Below the pieces are notes generated by a model. It made no database searches and was not told where the DNA came from. It saw nothing but the letters and a program-made list of their open reading frames with translations. Positions 46,387 to 57,187 of a stretch of DNA of 64,000 nt are shown piece after piece. The stretch is taken from positions 930,001 to 994,000 of the forward strand of contig NZ_CCSF01000001.1 in NCBI RefSeq assembly GCF_000756775.1, in the 5' to 3' direction. Origin of the DNA: Pseudomonas saudiphocaensis. GTDB lineage: Bacteria; Pseudomonadota; Gammaproteobacteria; Pseudomonadales; Pseudomonadaceae. The number at the start of each line of letters is the position of its first letter. Positions within the stretch are counted from its first letter, which is position 1. Both the position numbers and the translations under genes were made by a program.

Positions 46387-47631
46387 TTAGATCAGTCGCT
46401 CATCCGCCACTTCGGCAGTATCGCCATGGGCAATGCAAGATGCCGCCGTGAACAGCGCATCGGTCGAGGAGTTCAGCGCAGTCTCGGTCGAATCCTGCAC
46501 GACTCCGATGATGAATCCTACTGCAACTACCTGCATCGCCAGGTCATTGGAGATCCCAAACAAGCTACACGCAAGCGGTATCAGCAGCAGCGAGCCGCCA
46601 GCCACGCCCGAAGCGCCACAGGCGCAAATCGACGCCAGCAAACTGAGCAGGATCGTAGTCGGCACGTCCACCACGATACCCAGCGTATTGACCGCAGCCA
46701 AAGTCAGCACCGTGATGGTGATGGCAGCCCCGCCCATGTTGATGGTGGCGCCCAGCGGGATCGCGATCGAATAGGTGTCCTTATGCAGACCCAGGCGCTC
46801 GCAAAGCTGCATGTTGACCGGAATATTCGCGGCCGAACTGCGGGTGAAGAATGCAGTTATTCCGCTTTCACGCAGACAGGTAAGCACCAGCGGATAGGGA
46901 TTCCGGCGAATCTTCCAATACACGATCAGCGGATTCAGCAACAACGCTACGAACAGCATGCTGCCCACCAGCACCAGCAAGAGTTTCAGGTAACTGGCGA
47001 GGACTGAAAAACCGGACTGCGCCAGTGTTCCGGCAACCAGACCAAACACACCCAGCGGAGCGAAACGAATCACCCCCTTGACGATGAACATCACGCCATC
47101 AGAGATATCCCCGAGCAGCTCTCGCGTGGTGTCCCGAGCGTAGCGGAGAGCGACCCCCAGCCCGATGGCCCAGGCCAGGATGCCGATGTAGTTGCCTTCA
47201 AGCAGCGCGTGCACGGGGTTGTCGACGATGTTGAACAGCAGTGTTTTCAATACCGCGCCGATACCCGATGGTGCTACCACCTCGCTCGTTTCGCTGACCA
47301 GTATCAGGGTCGTCGGAAACAGGCTGCTGGCGATAACGGCCACCACTGCCGCACCAAGTGTACCCAGCGCATAAAGAACCAGGATTGGCCGAATGTGCGT
47401 GGGCTGTCCTTGCTTATGAGTGGCAAGAGAAGTCGTAACCAGTACAAATACCAGTACCGGCGCTACAGCCTTAAGACCTGCAACGAACAGATCACCCAGC
47501 CAGCTGAGTGAACGCGCCGCCTCCGGTAGCAGCACGGCAAGCAAACAGCCAGCGACCAGGCCGGTGATTATTTGCGTCACCAGACTGATGCGGCTGTAGG
47601 CTCTGAAAAGACGGGTTGAGAGATCTGACAT
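46387..47631 (-). CDS. sstT: serine/threonine:Na+ symporter SstT
   Basis: SstT takes up serine and threonine with sodium across the inner membrane. The 414-residue dicarboxylate/amino acid:cation symporter family member has reentrant-loop motifs: the serine-rich [13 protein letters not shown] near 265, [13 protein letters not shown] near 295, and [23 protein letters not shown] near 340. About eight helices plus two hairpins are expected. The ATG at 47631 is standard. Confidence 0.93.
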   Translation of the reverse strand: MSDLSTRLFRAYSRISLVTQIITGLVAGCLLAVLLPEAARSLSWLGDLFVAGLKAVAPVLVFVLVTTSLATHKQGQPTHIRPILVLYALGTLGAAVVAVIASSLFPTTLILVSETSEVVAPSGIGAVLKTLLFNIVDNPVHALLEGNYIGILAWAIGLGVALRYARDTTRELLGDISDGVMFIVKGVIRFAPLGVFGLVAGTLAQSGFSVLASYLKLLLVLVGSMLFVALLLNPLIVYWKIRRNPYPLVLTCLRESGITAFFTRSSAANIPVNMQLCERLGLHKDTYSIAIPLGATINMGGAAITITVLTLAAVNTLGIVVDVPTTILLSLLASICACGASGVAGGSLLLIPLACSLFGISNDLAMQVVAVGFIIGVVQDSTETALNSSTDALFTAASCIAHGDTAEVADERLI

Positions 47632-47768
47632 GACGGGAGTCTCGGCGCATGAGGGCTTCGGGGGTCAGGCGTTTGACGATAATACGACGCGCCAAACAGC
47701 CGATAAAAGCGCCGAATGGTACGCCCCCTCGCCTCATCTGCCCAGCACCTGAAGGCGCCTGGTGCGAC

Positions 47769-47787
47769 GCCTCGGCTTGCCCGAGGC
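47769..47787 (-). terminator. hairpin after the chemoreceptor gene
   Basis: GCCTCGG and CCGAGGC form a 7-bp stem around CTTGC just past the chemoreceptor stop. No U run follows, so it is at best a weak terminator. Confidence 0.4.
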
Positions 47788-47800
47788 GGCAACTGTCCGG

Positions 47801-49423
47801 TCAGATACGGAACCGCGCGACGAGATTGTTCAGATCGATGGCCAGACGGGACAATTCCTGGCTGGCCGCGCTGGTCTGGTTGGCGCCTGCAGAGGATTGC
47901 AGTGAGAGGTCACGGATGTTCACCAGATTACGGTCAACTTCACGGGCGACCTGGGCCTGTTCTTCTGAAGCGCTGGCGATCACCAGGTTGCGCTCACTGA
48001 TCTGGCTGATGGCTGCGGTGATTTCATCCAACGCGTCCCCGGCAGCGCGGGCGACTTCCAGTGTGGTGCGTGCCCGCTCATTGCTAACTTGCATGGCCTG
48101 CACAGCCTTGTCGGTATTCTGGTGGACATCGGCGATCATCTGCTCAATTTCCTGAGTGGACTGCTGCGTACGGTGCGCCAGAGCCCGCACTTCATCGGCC
48201 ACCACGGCGAAACCTCGACCGGCATCGCCAGCGCGTGCAGCTTCAATGGCTGCGTTCAAGGCCAGCAGGTTGGTCTGCTCGGCCACCGAGCGAATGACCT
48301 CGAGCACCTGACTGATATCGCGCACCTGCCCTGCCAGCTGCTCCACCTGCGTCGCCGTAGTCGTGACGTCACCAGCCAGCAAGTTGATGGAGTCGACTGT
48401 TCTGATCACCTGCTGGCGACCTTGCTGGGCGGTGGCATCCGACTCACGCGAAGCCTCGGAAGTCGCCACGGCATTACGCGCCACTTCATCCACCGCAGCG
48501 GTCATTTCATTTACCGCTGTTGCCGCCTGCTCGATCTCATGGTTCTGCTGATGCAGGCCGCGGGTCGAATCTTCGGTCACCGCGTTCAGTTCTTCCGCCG
48601 CAGATGCCAGCTGATTGGAGGAGTCAGAAATGCTCTGGATGGTGTTGCGCAGACTGTCCTGCATGGTTTTCAAGGCTGTCAGCAGCCGTGCGGGCTCATC
48701 TCGGCCCACGACGTCGATGCGGTGCGTGAGGTTGCCAGAGGCTACTACTTCAGCGATGGTCACTGCTTCATTCAGAGGACGGACAATGCTGCGCGTAAGC
48801 AGCATGGCAAGGATGACCGTTGCCAGGGCTGCAAGCAGCATGGCGAAAATCACGCCATTGAACGCACTGGACGCAGCTGCTTCTGATCGCAATGAGGCTT
48901 GATCGGCATTGCCACCGTTGTACTGGAGGAGCTCTCGCAATGCTGCCGAGGCATCTCGGGCATGCTGGTTTAGCTCGCCATTGGTAAGCGCAATGGCTTC
49001 CTCTACGCGTCCTTTTCCGGCCAGGTCAACGATCTGAACCTGATGGCGCTCGTAATTGGCAAAAGACTGTTCAAACCGAGTCAGAATCGAGCGGCCTTCC
49101 TGGCTAGTGATCAAGCCGTCCAGCCTCTGGCGTGCCGATGCAAGCGAACTCTTCAGGTCTTCGACAGCGGTAACACCTCGACGAAACTCTTCACCCTGTT
49201 CGGTCACCAACAGTCGCAGGGTTGCCGCACGTAGACGTAGAAACTCCTGATTGACCTCGCCCAGCGAAACGATGCTGGGTAACCAACGAACGTTCACTTC
49301 ACGCGCTTCTTTTTGCATCGAGGATATTTGCAACAGGGCGAAACCACCGAGCAAAAACACCAGCAAGGCAACTACACCGAAGCCAAGCCCGGCTCGTAAT
49401 GCGATAGTCATCTGCCTGAACAT
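47801..49423 (-). CDS. methyl-accepting chemotaxis protein
   Basis: The 540-residue chemoreceptor has TM1 at about 11-32, a periplasmic helical sensor of about 155 residues (33-186), TM2 at 187-210, HAMP at about 211-263 and a cytoplasmic signalling domain. The hairpin tip that binds CheA and Che[20 protein letters not shown], is at about 382-400. The C terminus ends VARFRI without the NWETF-like methyltransferase-binding pentapeptide. The sensor fits the four-helix-bundle type; the ligand is unknown. It stands alone, with no che genes nearby. Confidence 0.92.
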   Translation of the reverse strand: MFRQMTIALRAGLGFGVVALLVFLLGGFALLQISSMQKEAREVNVRWLPSIVSLGEVNQEFLRLRAATLRLLVTEQGEEFRRGVTAVEDLKSSLASARQRLDGLITSQEGRSILTRFEQSFANYERHQVQIVDLAGKGRVEEAIALTNGELNQHARDASAALRELLQYNGGNADQASLRSEAAASSAFNGVIFAMLLAALATVILAMLLTRSIVRPLNEAVTIAEVVASGNLTHRIDVVGRDEPARLLTALKTMQDSLRNTIQSISDSSNQLASAAEELNAVTEDSTRGLHQQNHEIEQAATAVNEMTAAVDEVARNAVATSEASRESDATAQQGRQQVIRTVDSINLLAGDVTTTATQVEQLAGQVRDISQVLEVIRSVAEQTNLLALNAAIEAARAGDAGRGFAVVADEVRALAHRTQQSTQEIEQMIADVHQNTDKAVQAMQVSNERARTTLEVARAAGDALDEITAAISQISERNLVIASASEEQAQVAREVDRNLVNIRDLSLQSSAGANQTSAASQELSRLAIDLNNLVARFRI

Positions 49424-49543
49424 AGTTCATCACCTTCCGAAATACTGAATGGATAAAACAGTATCGGCCCGCAGTCACGCAACTTGACCGGGTTTGACGA
49501 TAGGTATGAGTAAGGCGATCAGGCAGTCCTGAAGGGGCGAGCG

Positions 49544-50551
49544 TTAACGCTTGGCCGGCAGTATCTCCAGAAAGTTTTCACGAGCTACTCGATGAGCGAC
49601 CTTTTCTGACAACCCATCGAGAAAAGGATCAAATGCCTGCATACCTTCAGCAAGACTGTCGAAACGGCCCACTACATCACTGCCGAGCATGAAACGGGTT
49701 GGGTGGCGCTCAACCAATTCAAGCCACTCGGCGCGTGGCTTATCGTCCTTATCCAGCAGATAAGGGCGAAGCATGGTCCATGACAGGTCGATGTAGAGAT
49801 TGGGATAGTCGTCGAGCAATCGCGTTACGGTCGGCAGCAGAAAATCCAGCTCCTCCTGATGGCGGTGCAATTCCATGCTGGTACCGGCATGGGCCCAGAT
49901 GAAGCGAGTGTGCGGATGATTGCGCAGCGGTTCCTCCAGCTCGGCCAGGTACAGTGGATTTCGCTCGCGCTTGGAGGTGAGGTTGGAATGCAGCATCACT
50001 GGCAGGTCGAACTCGGCAGCCAAGTGGTAAACCTTTGCCAGCGCTTCATTATTGGCGCGCGGAGTATCCCCTTCGGTCAGTGCAGTGATGTCATCGTGGC
50101 GAGTAAAGATCTCGCCTATCCCCTGCCAAAGACCTGGATTGAGCTCGAGCATCCGGCGGATGTGGGTAGCGGCATTCTTGTCATTGGGGTTGAACCCTGA
50201 CAGAAAAGGGTGAAAGCGCTTGCGCTGTTGCTCGTCCAGTTCCTCCATGGCGGCGGCGATGATCACGTCGGTGGCGCTGTACCAGTACACCGGAGCATCA
50301 TCCCCAGCGTAGTAGCGTGGTCTCTTCGGCTCGTTTTCATGCCACTTCTTGGCTACCGGAATGCCACTGACCATGGCGTGATCGATATTGCCCGCATCCA
50401 TCGCTTCGATGAGCTTGGAAACTCCAGCACTTTCCTGAAAGAAATCCACCAGATGCAGGTGCGCATCACTGTAGCGATAGTCACGCGCCTGAGCTGACGC
50501 GATGGTTGCGATCAGACAGACCGCGACGAAACACTTCTGAATATTGAACAC
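49544..50551 (-). CDS. exported amidohydrolase-2 family protein
   Basis: The 335-residue product has a signal peptide (about 1-24, ending SAQA) and an amidohydrolase-2 (PF04909-like) barrel. Metal or catalytic positions show in SDAHLHLVDF, VMLHSNLTS, FIWAHAGTSME and MLGSDVVGRF. I choose the GTG at 50551, since AGGAGG lies six bases upstream; a start seven codons earlier would overlap that ribosome site. The substrate is unknown. It is a single leftward gene upstream of the chemoreceptor. Confidence 0.82.
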   Translation of the reverse strand: MFNIQKCFVAVCLIATIASAQARDYRYSDAHLHLVDFFQESAGVSKLIEAMDAGNIDHAMVSGIPVAKKWHENEPKRPRYYAGDDAPVYWYSATDVIIAAAMEELDEQQRKRFHPFLSGFNPNDKNAATHIRRMLELNPGLWQGIGEIFTRHDDITALTEGDTPRANNEALAKVYHLAAEFDLPVMLHSNLTSKRERNPLYLAELEEPLRNHPHTRFIWAHAGTSMELHRHQEELDFLLPTVTRLLDDYPNLYIDLSWTMLRPYLLDKDDKPRAEWLELVERHPTRFMLGSDVVGRFDSLAEGMQAFDPFLDGLSEKVAHRVARENFLEILPAKR

Positions 50552-50697
50552 TGATGTCCTCCTGACAGCCAAGCGGATAGACCACCGGCCAGTAGGTGGG
50601 TTCAGGATTTAAAGAAGATCTGCCCCGCTCGCGCATTAATATTGTTCAACTCCAGACTTCCCACCGATTGCAATTACCCAGTCGCTCCCTGAAACGC

Positions 50698-50724
50698 AGA
50701 AGGCCCGTCATCGACGGGCCTTCT
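50698..50724 (-). terminator. terminator after htpG
   Basis: AGAAGGCCCGTC and GACGGGCCTTCT form a perfect 12-bp stem around ATC, 18 bases past the htpG stop. Confidence 0.85.
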
Positions 50725-50742
50725 GTTCTTTTTCACAAATGC

Positions 50743-52653
50743 TTAAGCGGAAAGCTCAACCAACAGTCGGTTCAGGCGCTGCACATAGGCTGCCGGATCC
50801 TTGAGGCTGTCGCCCGCAGCCAGTGCTGCCTGATCGAAAAGGATATGCGAGAGATCGGCGAAGCGATCTTCGTCCGGCTCGGCATCCAGCTTTTCGATCA
50901 GCGGGTGCTGCGGGTTGATCTCGAAGATCGGCTTGGACTCCGGCACCTTCTGCCCGCTGGCTTCGAGGATCTGGCGCATCTGCAGCCCCAGGTCCTGCTC
51001 GCCGATGGCGAGGATCGCAGGGGAGTCGGTGAGACGATGGGAAACCCGCACCTCGGCCACTGCGTCACCCAGCGCACCCTTGAGGCGCTCCACCAGGCCT
51101 TCCTTCGCCTTGGCGATTTCTTCCTGGGCCTTCTTGTCTTCTTCCGAATCCAGCTTGCCCAGATCCAGATCGCCCCGAGCAACATCGACGAACTGCTTGC
51201 CGTCGAACTCGGTCAGGTAGCTCATCAGCCACTCGTCGATGCGATCGGTGAGCAGCAGCACTTCGATGCCCTTCTTGCGGAAGACTTCCAGGTGCGGGCT
51301 GTTCTTGACCTGGGCGTAGGACTCGCCGGTGAGGAAGTAGATCTTGTCCTGGCCGTCCTTCACGCGGCCCAGGTAATCGGCCAGCGAAACCGTCTGCTCG
51401 CCGGAGGCGTCCTGGGTGGAGGCGAAGCGCAGCAGACTGGCGATCTTCTCCTTGTTGGCAAAGTCTTCGGCGGGACCTTCCTTGAGCACCTGGCCGAACT
51501 GCTTCCAGAAGGAGGCGTACTGCTCGGGCTCGTTCTTCGCCAGCTTCTCCAGCATGTCCAGCACGCGCTTGGTCAGCGCCGACTTCATGGAGTCGATCAC
51601 CGGGTCCTTCTGCAGGATCTCGCGCGAGACGTTCAGCGACAGGTCGTTGGAATCGACCACGCCTTTGATGAAGCGCAGGTACAGCGGCAGGAACTCGTCG
51701 GCCTGGTCCATGATGAACACGCGCTGCACATAGAGCTTGAGGCCCTTGGGCGCTTCGCGCTGGTACAGGTCGAACGGTGCGCGGCCCGGCACGTAGAGCA
51801 AGGAGGTGTATTCCAGCTTGCCTTCGACCTTGTTGTGGCTCCAGGCCAGCGGGTTCTCGAAGTCGTGGGCGACGTGCTTGTAGAACTCCTGATATTCCTC
51901 GTCCTTCACCTCGGTGCGCGGACGGGTCCAGAGCGCGCTGGCGCGGTTGACGGTTTCCCACTCCGGCTCGGCCGGCTTGTCTTTCTCCTCACCGTGGAAC
52001 TCTTTCGGCAGCTCGATAGGCAGCGCGATATGGTCGGAGTACTTCTTGATGACGTTGCGCAGACGCCAGCCATCAGCAAATTCTTCTTCTCCAGCCTTTA
52101 GGTGCAGGACGATACGGGTGCCGCGTTCGGCCTTCTCGATGGTGGCCACTTCGAACTCGCCCTCGCCTTTCGAGGACCAGTAAACACCCTCTTCCGCCGG
52201 GGTGCCGGCGCGACGGCTGAAGACTTCAACCTGGTCGGCAACGATGAATGCCGAGTAGAAGCCGACGCCAAACTGGCCGATCAGATGCGAGTCCTTCTTC
52301 TGGTCGCCAGTCAGATGCTTGAGGAAATCGGCGGTGCCTGATTTCGCGATGGTGCCCAGATGAGCCACGATCTCTTCGCGATTCATGCCGATACCGTTGT
52401 CATCGAGGGTAACGGTCTTGGCGTCCTTGTCGAAGCTGACACGAATCCGCAGATCACCGGCGCCTTCGAGCAACTCGGGTTTGGCCAGCGCCTCGAAGCG
52501 CAGCTTGTCCGCGGCGTCGGAAGCGTTGGAGATCAGTTCGCGAAGGAAGATTTCCTTGTTCGAATACAGCGAATGAATCATCAGGTGAAGCAGCTGCTTC
52601 ACCTCAGTCTGGAAGCCCAGGGTTTCTTTGTTTTGAGTTTCCACGGCACTCAT
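50743..52653 (-). CDS. htpG: HSP90-family molecular chaperone HtpG
   Basis: HtpG is the bacterial Hsp90. The 636-residue protein has the GHKL ATPase domain with [15 protein letters not shown] near residues 40-54, [10 protein letters not shown] near 85 and the [12 protein letters not shown] loop near 122-133, then the middle domain and the dimerisation domain. Length is normal. It is transcribed leftward and alone; a heat-shock promoter was not identified. Confidence 0.97.
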   Translation of the reverse strand: MSAVETQNKETLGFQTEVKQLLHLMIHSLYSNKEIFLRELISNASDAADKLRFEALAKPELLEGAGDLRIRVSFDKDAKTVTLDDNGIGMNREEIVAHLGTIAKSGTADFLKHLTGDQKKDSHLIGQFGVGFYSAFIVADQVEVFSRRAGTPAEEGVYWSSKGEGEFEVATIEKAERGTRIVLHLKAGEEEFADGWRLRNVIKKYSDHIALPIELPKEFHGEEKDKPAEPEWETVNRASALWTRPRTEVKDEEYQEFYKHVAHDFENPLAWSHNKVEGKLEYTSLLYVPGRAPFDLYQREAPKGLKLYVQRVFIMDQADEFLPLYLRFIKGVVDSNDLSLNVSREILQKDPVIDSMKSALTKRVLDMLEKLAKNEPEQYASFWKQFGQVLKEGPAEDFANKEKIASLLRFASTQDASGEQTVSLADYLGRVKDGQDKIYFLTGESYAQVKNSPHLEVFRKKGIEVLLLTDRIDEWLMSYLTEFDGKQFVDVARGDLDLGKLDSEEDKKAQEEIAKAKEGLVERLKGALGDAVAEVRVSHRLTDSPAILAIGEQDLGLQMRQILEASGQKVPESKPIFEINPQHPLIEKLDAEPDEDRFADLSHILFDQAALAAGDSLKDPAAYVQRLNRLLVELSA

Positions 52654-52811
52654 CGTCTACGAACTCCACATCATCAATGGCACGGGCCGCAAAAGCGGCG
52701 ATGACAGGCAGATGGGGGGCCGTGGTCAGGAATTCAAGTGTTATAGGCAGATCTTCCGAAGGCCCGCTGCAGTCCAAAAGGTTTTATGCCCGCAGCGGCA
52801 TCAGCAGACTG

Positions 52812-53825
52812 CTAGGGCTCAAGCAGTTCGAGCATCACGATTTCGTCCGGTGCAAGGTTGTAGACCGCCTGCCCCGAACCTTTGAGCAGATGCCTGATAG
52901 CCAGGTTGCCCTCCCGGTCGATACCGATGAAGCGCCCTTCGGCCATTGCCCCCCGCTCCGTATGGGCACGCACTCGCAGCTGGACATAGCTCGCCGGATC
53001 ACGCAGCAGATGCTGCAGGGTAAAACCGTGCCGGCGATCCTCCCGGACTGCAGAATCTTCCTCAACGGAGTTTTTCTGCCTGTCGCTTTCCTGGGCCTGT
53101 TCAGGAGCGTGCACAAGCTGTTCTTCGCCAGCTTTCAACTCGTCGACAAGCAGTTCGATACTGCCACTGATGCTGGTGCGCAGATGCACGGGTAGAACCA
53201 GATGAAAATCACCAGACAGCTTGTCAGGTGATACTCGTTGTAGATCGAGGTGCAGCGTGTAGCCGTTGTCGACTCTGCGCGCCTCGGGCAGCTCCTGCTC
53301 CGGCTGCGTCCAGCTGATTTCCACCAAAGCCGGGGGATCGACGTCTTCCGGCAGGATATCGAGGCTCAAGGCGGCACCAGGCTGGACGCTATCAAGCCGG
53401 ACGATCAATTCCTGTCGAGCGAAGGGATCGCTGCCTTCACGCAGCGTCAGTACATCGCCGGTAAGGGTTCCGACACTCGGGTTGAAAGGACGCCCGTACA
53501 GCTGGCCACGCAGGCCTATACCCGGCCTGGCATTCTGGGCCGCCTTGCCTGGCTCAAGCCACTTGAGCCCAACAAGCGTTTCGAATCGCTCCGGTGCCTG
53601 ACTGGCCAGCAGAGAAAGCCCCACCACAAGTGGGATAACGCCTAATCCGAAAAGCCCGATCGCCTTGCGTGCCGTCTTCCAATGAGCAACGACATAGATA
53701 GGCGTAATCGGCGGGAGCAGCGCGCCGACACCCCATAGCAGGCTGGTACCAAAGGCCAGTACTACCAGCCAGACGACAGCGACGACCATCAGCAGCAATC
53801 CGCCGAGTATCAGCAACGCATCCAT
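52812..53825 (-). CDS. membrane protein of unknown function
   Basis: The 337-residue protein has hydrophobic segments at about 3-26, 31-47 and 57-73, then a soluble part of about 260 residues. That part has an acidic region near 248-265 (QESDRQKNSVEEDSAVRED) and ends in a predicted beta-rich domain with VRAHTERGAMAEGRFIGIDREG. I do not recognise a family. Orientation and spacing suggest it is single; htpG is 158 bases downstream on the same strand. Confidence 0.65.
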   Translation of the reverse strand: MDALLILGGLLLMVVAVVWLVVLAFGTSLLWGVGALLPPITPIYVVAHWKTARKAIGLFGLGVIPLVVGLSLLASQAPERFETLVGLKWLEPGKAAQNARPGIGLRGQLYGRPFNPSVGTLTGDVLTLREGSDPFARQELIVRLDSVQPGAALSLDILPEDVDPPALVEISWTQPEQELPEARRVDNGYTLHLDLQRVSPDKLSGDFHLVLPVHLRTSISGSIELLVDELKAGEEQLVHAPEQAQESDRQKNSVEEDSAVREDRRHGFTLQHLLRDPASYVQLRVRAHTERGAMAEGRFIGIDREGNLAIRHLLKGSGQAVYNLAPDEIVMLELLEP

Positions 53826-53934
53826 TCAATATCCTTGTGGCATCTGTGGTGGTAGCCGCTTTCGCCTTGGCAGGTCGTTAAGCCCCCTGACGGCAAACTT
53901 CAGCAACTTGCCTTGCCGTGCAGAACCCGGCCTG

Positions 53935-54381
53935 TTAGGGCTCATCCACCTTGAAGTGGCAACGTGCAGTGGCAATGGGCTCGCTCTGATTGGTTTGCCA
54001 GGCCGTGACTGCGACATTGGCTACACGACGCCCTTGGCGCCAGACCTGGCAAGCGGCAAAGGTGTCACGATAATGACCGGCTCGCAGATAATCTATCGAG
54101 AAGTCGATGATTTTGGGCAAATGCGGGCTGCCCATGAACATCAACAAATGCAGCATCGCCGCATGTTCCATGAATCCGGCAATCACTCCGCCATGCAGTG
54201 CCGGCAGCGTGGGATTGCCGATGTTGTCCATGTTGCTAGGTAGGCGAAAGACCATTTCGTCCCCCAGACGCAGGCATTCGATACCGATGAGCCGTGCGTA
54301 GGGAACCATCTGTAGCAGCGGATCATAGTTATTGGTTTCGTGGGCCTGGCGCACCCAGTCATTCAAATTTCTCTCGCTCAT
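53935..54381 (-). CDS. hotdog thioesterase, tandem copy 2
   Basis: The 148-residue single hotdog protein is of the PaaI/4HBT type, with PALHGGVIAGFMEHAAML near residues 79-97. Its start overlaps the preceding thioesterase stop by 4 bases (ATGA). The two are diverged paralogues and may form a hetero-oligomer. The acyl substrate is unknown. Confidence 0.82.
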   Translation of the reverse strand: MSERNLNDWVRQAHETNNYDPLLQMVPYARLIGIECLRLGDEMVFRLPSNMDNIGNPTLPALHGGVIAGFMEHAAMLHLLMFMGSPHLPKIIDFSIDYLRAGHYRDTFAACQVWRQGRRVANVAVTAWQTNQSEPIATARCHFKVDEP

Positions 54382-54827
54382 GCTTTCATCCCCACCACGC
54401 CAGTTTTACCCATTCGCATGAATGCACCGACGACATGGGCGATGGGTTCGTTGATATCTCGCTGATAGGCGACGCCACGGGTAAAAATCACGGTCGGAGT
54501 CACGCGATAGCATTCAGCGAAACCGAACACATCATGATCCGGCTCGGCGGGATGCATGTAATCGATACGCAGATCCAGCGTTGGGCATATTTCCAGTTCA
54601 GGCAATGCGCAGGCCGTGGAAATGCCGCAGGTGGTATCCATCAACGTCGTGATGGCGCCACCGTGGATGATCCGGGTTTCAGGGTCGCTGACGATATGGT
54701 CGCTGTAGGGAAGGCGCAGGGTCAGTCCGCTTCGGTCGGCCCGCTCAACACTCATACCCAGAACTTGGCAATGCCGCAGGAAGGAAAGGAAGCGCTGGGT
54801 ACGCTCCAGAATCACAGGGTCGCTCAT
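54378..54827 (-). CDS. hotdog thioesterase, tandem copy 1
   Basis: The 149-residue single hotdog protein has IIHGGAITTLMDTTCGIS near residues 52-69, with the catalytic Asp on the helix as in PaaI. Most of the fold is conserved through EICPTLDLRIDYMHPA. It is translated in overlap with copy 2. Similar tandem pairs sit near htpG and sucDC in other pseudomonads, as far as I recall. Confidence 0.82.
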   Translation of the reverse strand: MSDPVILERTQRFLSFLRHCQVLGMSVERADRSGLTLRLPYSDHIVSDPETRIIHGGAITTLMDTTCGISTACALPELEICPTLDLRIDYMHPAEPDHDVFGFAECYRVTPTVIFTRGVAYQRDINEPIAHVVGAFMRMGKTGVVGMKA

Positions 54828-54885
54828 GGGCGAAGTCTCGACGGTAAAACAAGCCGCGCATGGTAACGCCTCGCTGCCGGGCTAC

Positions 54886-55611
54886 CTATTCCTTGGGCGC
54901 TTCGCTCGGCAAGGTTGGCGTGAATACCATCACGTCGAGCACAGAGGAATGGAACTCACGGTGGTAAAGAATCAGTACCACGCCTGCTGTCACCACCATG
55001 AAAAACCAGGGATTGATGAACCAGGACAAAGTCGCCATGCCGAAGTAGTACGCGCGCAACCCAAAGTTGAACTGATTGGCAGCCATTGAAATGACACGCG
55101 CGGAACGCTCAGCAAAGGACTTTCGCTCCTGATCACTGACGTTACGTTCTCCCACCATGGGCGCCGACGCCACCAGCACGGCGGCAAAATTGTATTGGCG
55201 CATGCACCAGCTGAAGGTGAAGAAGGCGTAGACGAAGACCACCGCCAGGGCGAGCAGCTTGACCTCGGACAGTTCCCGGCTTACGGGCTGTGCGAAAGGT
55301 AATTCAGCCAGCAGGGTCACCGCGCGATCGGAGGCACCCAGTGCAGTCAGAACACCGGCCAGAATAATCAGCGTACTTGAGGCAAAGAACGAAGCGTTGC
55401 GTTCAAGATTGCCGATCACGTTGGCGTCGGCGATACGGTTGTCGCGCAACATCAGGCGCTGCATCCAGTCCTTGCGATATAGATGCAGCACACTGGCCAG
55501 ACAGGCCGTGTCCCGACCGCGCCAGATGGCATAGTGGGTGTAACCGACCCAGCAGGCAACAAACCAGACCACCGCAATCACATGCGGCAGCAAATGTTCA
55601 GGAATGGACAT
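54886..55611 (-). CDS. DUF599 membrane protein
   Basis: The 241-residue membrane protein has four or so helices (about 8-26, 77-97, 118-136 and 200-218). The DUF599 pattern shows in HYAIWRGRDTACLASVLHL, MLRDNRIADANVIGNLER and FAERSARVISMAANQFNFGLR. The function is unknown. It is the first gene of a leftward set with the two thioesterases. Confidence 0.8.
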   Translation of the reverse strand: MSIPEHLLPHVIAVVWFVACWVGYTHYAIWRGRDTACLASVLHLYRKDWMQRLMLRDNRIADANVIGNLERNASFFASSTLIILAGVLTALGASDRAVTLLAELPFAQPVSRELSEVKLLALAVVFVYAFFTFSWCMRQYNFAAVLVASAPMVGERNVSDQERKSFAERSARVISMAANQFNFGLRAYYFGMATLSWFINPWFFMVVTAGVVLILYHREFHSSVLDVMVFTPTLPSEAPKE

Positions 55612-55703
55612 CAGGCCTCCTCCTTCTGGCGCTGTGCCGCATTATAGCCAGCAGGCTTGACGCTCTGTCGAGCCTGCTGGCTATTGCCGGAGCGCCCTGG
55701 GAG

Positions 55704-57011
55704 TCAGGCGGCCCTGGGTGCGCCCGCCACTCGGTCCACGATGATCGCGGCCAACAGCGTCACCAGTACCGGCACCAGCCAACCCATGCCCTGCTGGGCA
55801 AACGGCAACTGCTTGAACAGCTCCGGCACCAGTTGATCGAAGCCTGCCGCAGCCAAGCCATCCACCACGCCGAAGATCAGCGTGATCGCCATCGTCGGGA
55901 TAAAAATGCGAGGCGCTGATACCCACAAGCGATCCAGCAAGCTGAGGGCGACCAGCACGATCGCCAGCGGATAAAGGCCCACCAGAACCGGAACGGAGAC
56001 GCTGATCAGCTGGGTCAACCCCTGGTTGGAAACCAGCAGGCTGAACCCGGTGAATACCACTACTACTGTGCGATAGCTCACCGGCAGCACACCGCTGAAG
56101 AACTCTCCACAAGCCGCCGTCAGCCCAACAGCGGTCGTCAGGCAAGCCAGCGTGATGACCACGGCCATCAACAGGCTGCCAGTACTGCCGAAGGTGTGTT
56201 GAACGTATGTCGTCAGGATCTGCACGCCATTGGAGGCATCACCGGCGATGCTATGGCTGGTAGCACCGAGATAGAACAGCGCCAAATACACCAGCGAAAG
56301 TCCAATTGCCGCAATTACGCCCGCAATCATCGAGTAACGGGTCACCAGTGCCGCTTCGGTGACACCGCGATCACGAATCGCAGTGGCAATCACGATGCCG
56401 AACACCAACGCCCCCAGTGCGTCCATGGTCAGGTACCCGTCCAGGAATCCCTTGAGTAGCGGACTGGCCCGATAGCTTTCGGCGGTCTCACCAATCGCAC
56501 CAGCGGGTGCGAATAATGCGGCGCAACCCAGAACAGCCAGTGCAGCCAGCAGGACGGGGGTAATGAATTTGCCGACTCGGTCGATGAGTCGTCCGGGGTT
56601 GAGCACCAGAAACAACACCGCCAGGAAGAACACGGAGGTATAGATGAACAACGGGGCGGCCGTATTACCGGTAAAGGGCGCAATGCCCATTTCGAACGAA
56701 ACTGTTGCCGTACGCGGCGTCGCGAACAGTGGACCGATGGCCAGATAAACGGCCACGGCCAGCGCTAGGCCTGCCCAACGCCCCAGCGGTGCAGTCAGCC
56801 GATCCATACCGCCGCCCACACGAGCCAGTGCCACTACTGTCAGCAACGGCAGGCCGACGCCGGTCAGCAGGAAGCCGATTGAAGCGGGCACGATGCGATC
56901 ACCGGCAGCCATACCGGCGCTAGGGGGAAAGATGATGTTGCCCGCGCCAAGAAATAGCGCGAACGTCATGAAACCAAGTGCCAGGACGTCCTGGCCTTTC
57001 AATCGAGTCAT
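55704..57011 (-). CDS. brnQ: branched-chain amino acid:Na+ symporter BrnQ
   Basis: The 435-residue carrier belongs to the BrnQ/BraB family of leucine, isoleucine and valine symporters with about 12 helices. FALFLGAGNIIFPPSAG near residues 16-32 and YRTVVVVFTGFSLLVSNQGL in the later half are typical. I use the ATG at 57011 (MTRLKGQDVLALG); a GTG four codons earlier is possible and neither has a strong ribosome site. In P. aeruginosa a braB gene sits next to sucD, consistent with this position. Confidence 0.91.
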   Translation of the reverse strand: MTRLKGQDVLALGFMTFALFLGAGNIIFPPSAGMAAGDRIVPASIGFLLTGVGLPLLTVVALARVGGGMDRLTAPLGRWAGLALAVAVYLAIGPLFATPRTATVSFEMGIAPFTGNTAAPLFIYTSVFFLAVLFLVLNPGRLIDRVGKFITPVLLAALAVLGCAALFAPAGAIGETAESYRASPLLKGFLDGYLTMDALGALVFGIVIATAIRDRGVTEAALVTRYSMIAGVIAAIGLSLVYLALFYLGATSHSIAGDASNGVQILTTYVQHTFGSTGSLLMAVVITLACLTTAVGLTAACGEFFSGVLPVSYRTVVVVFTGFSLLVSNQGLTQLISVSVPVLVGLYPLAIVLVALSLLDRLWVSAPRIFIPTMAITLIFGVVDGLAAAGFDQLVPELFKQLPFAQQGMGWLVPVLVTLLAAIIVDRVAGAPRAA

Positions 57012-57187
57012 TGGGGATACCACTGCTAAAGACGCAAGCGCCCTGGCTGTTCAATCGCGGCGATGTGCCGCTCGCAAAAAAAGACGTGGCACCTTACTGG
57101 AATTGCCGGCTGGAGACGAGTTTCTTGCGACGAAAATTGTCTTTCACCCACTGAAGCCGGCAAGCCTGCCGTGTTTAGGCCCCAACG

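Noticed and set aside
50596-52101. A 501-codon open frame on the plus strand within htpG.
   Set aside because: It lies antisense to a textbook HtpG and has the biased composition of reverse-frame translation.
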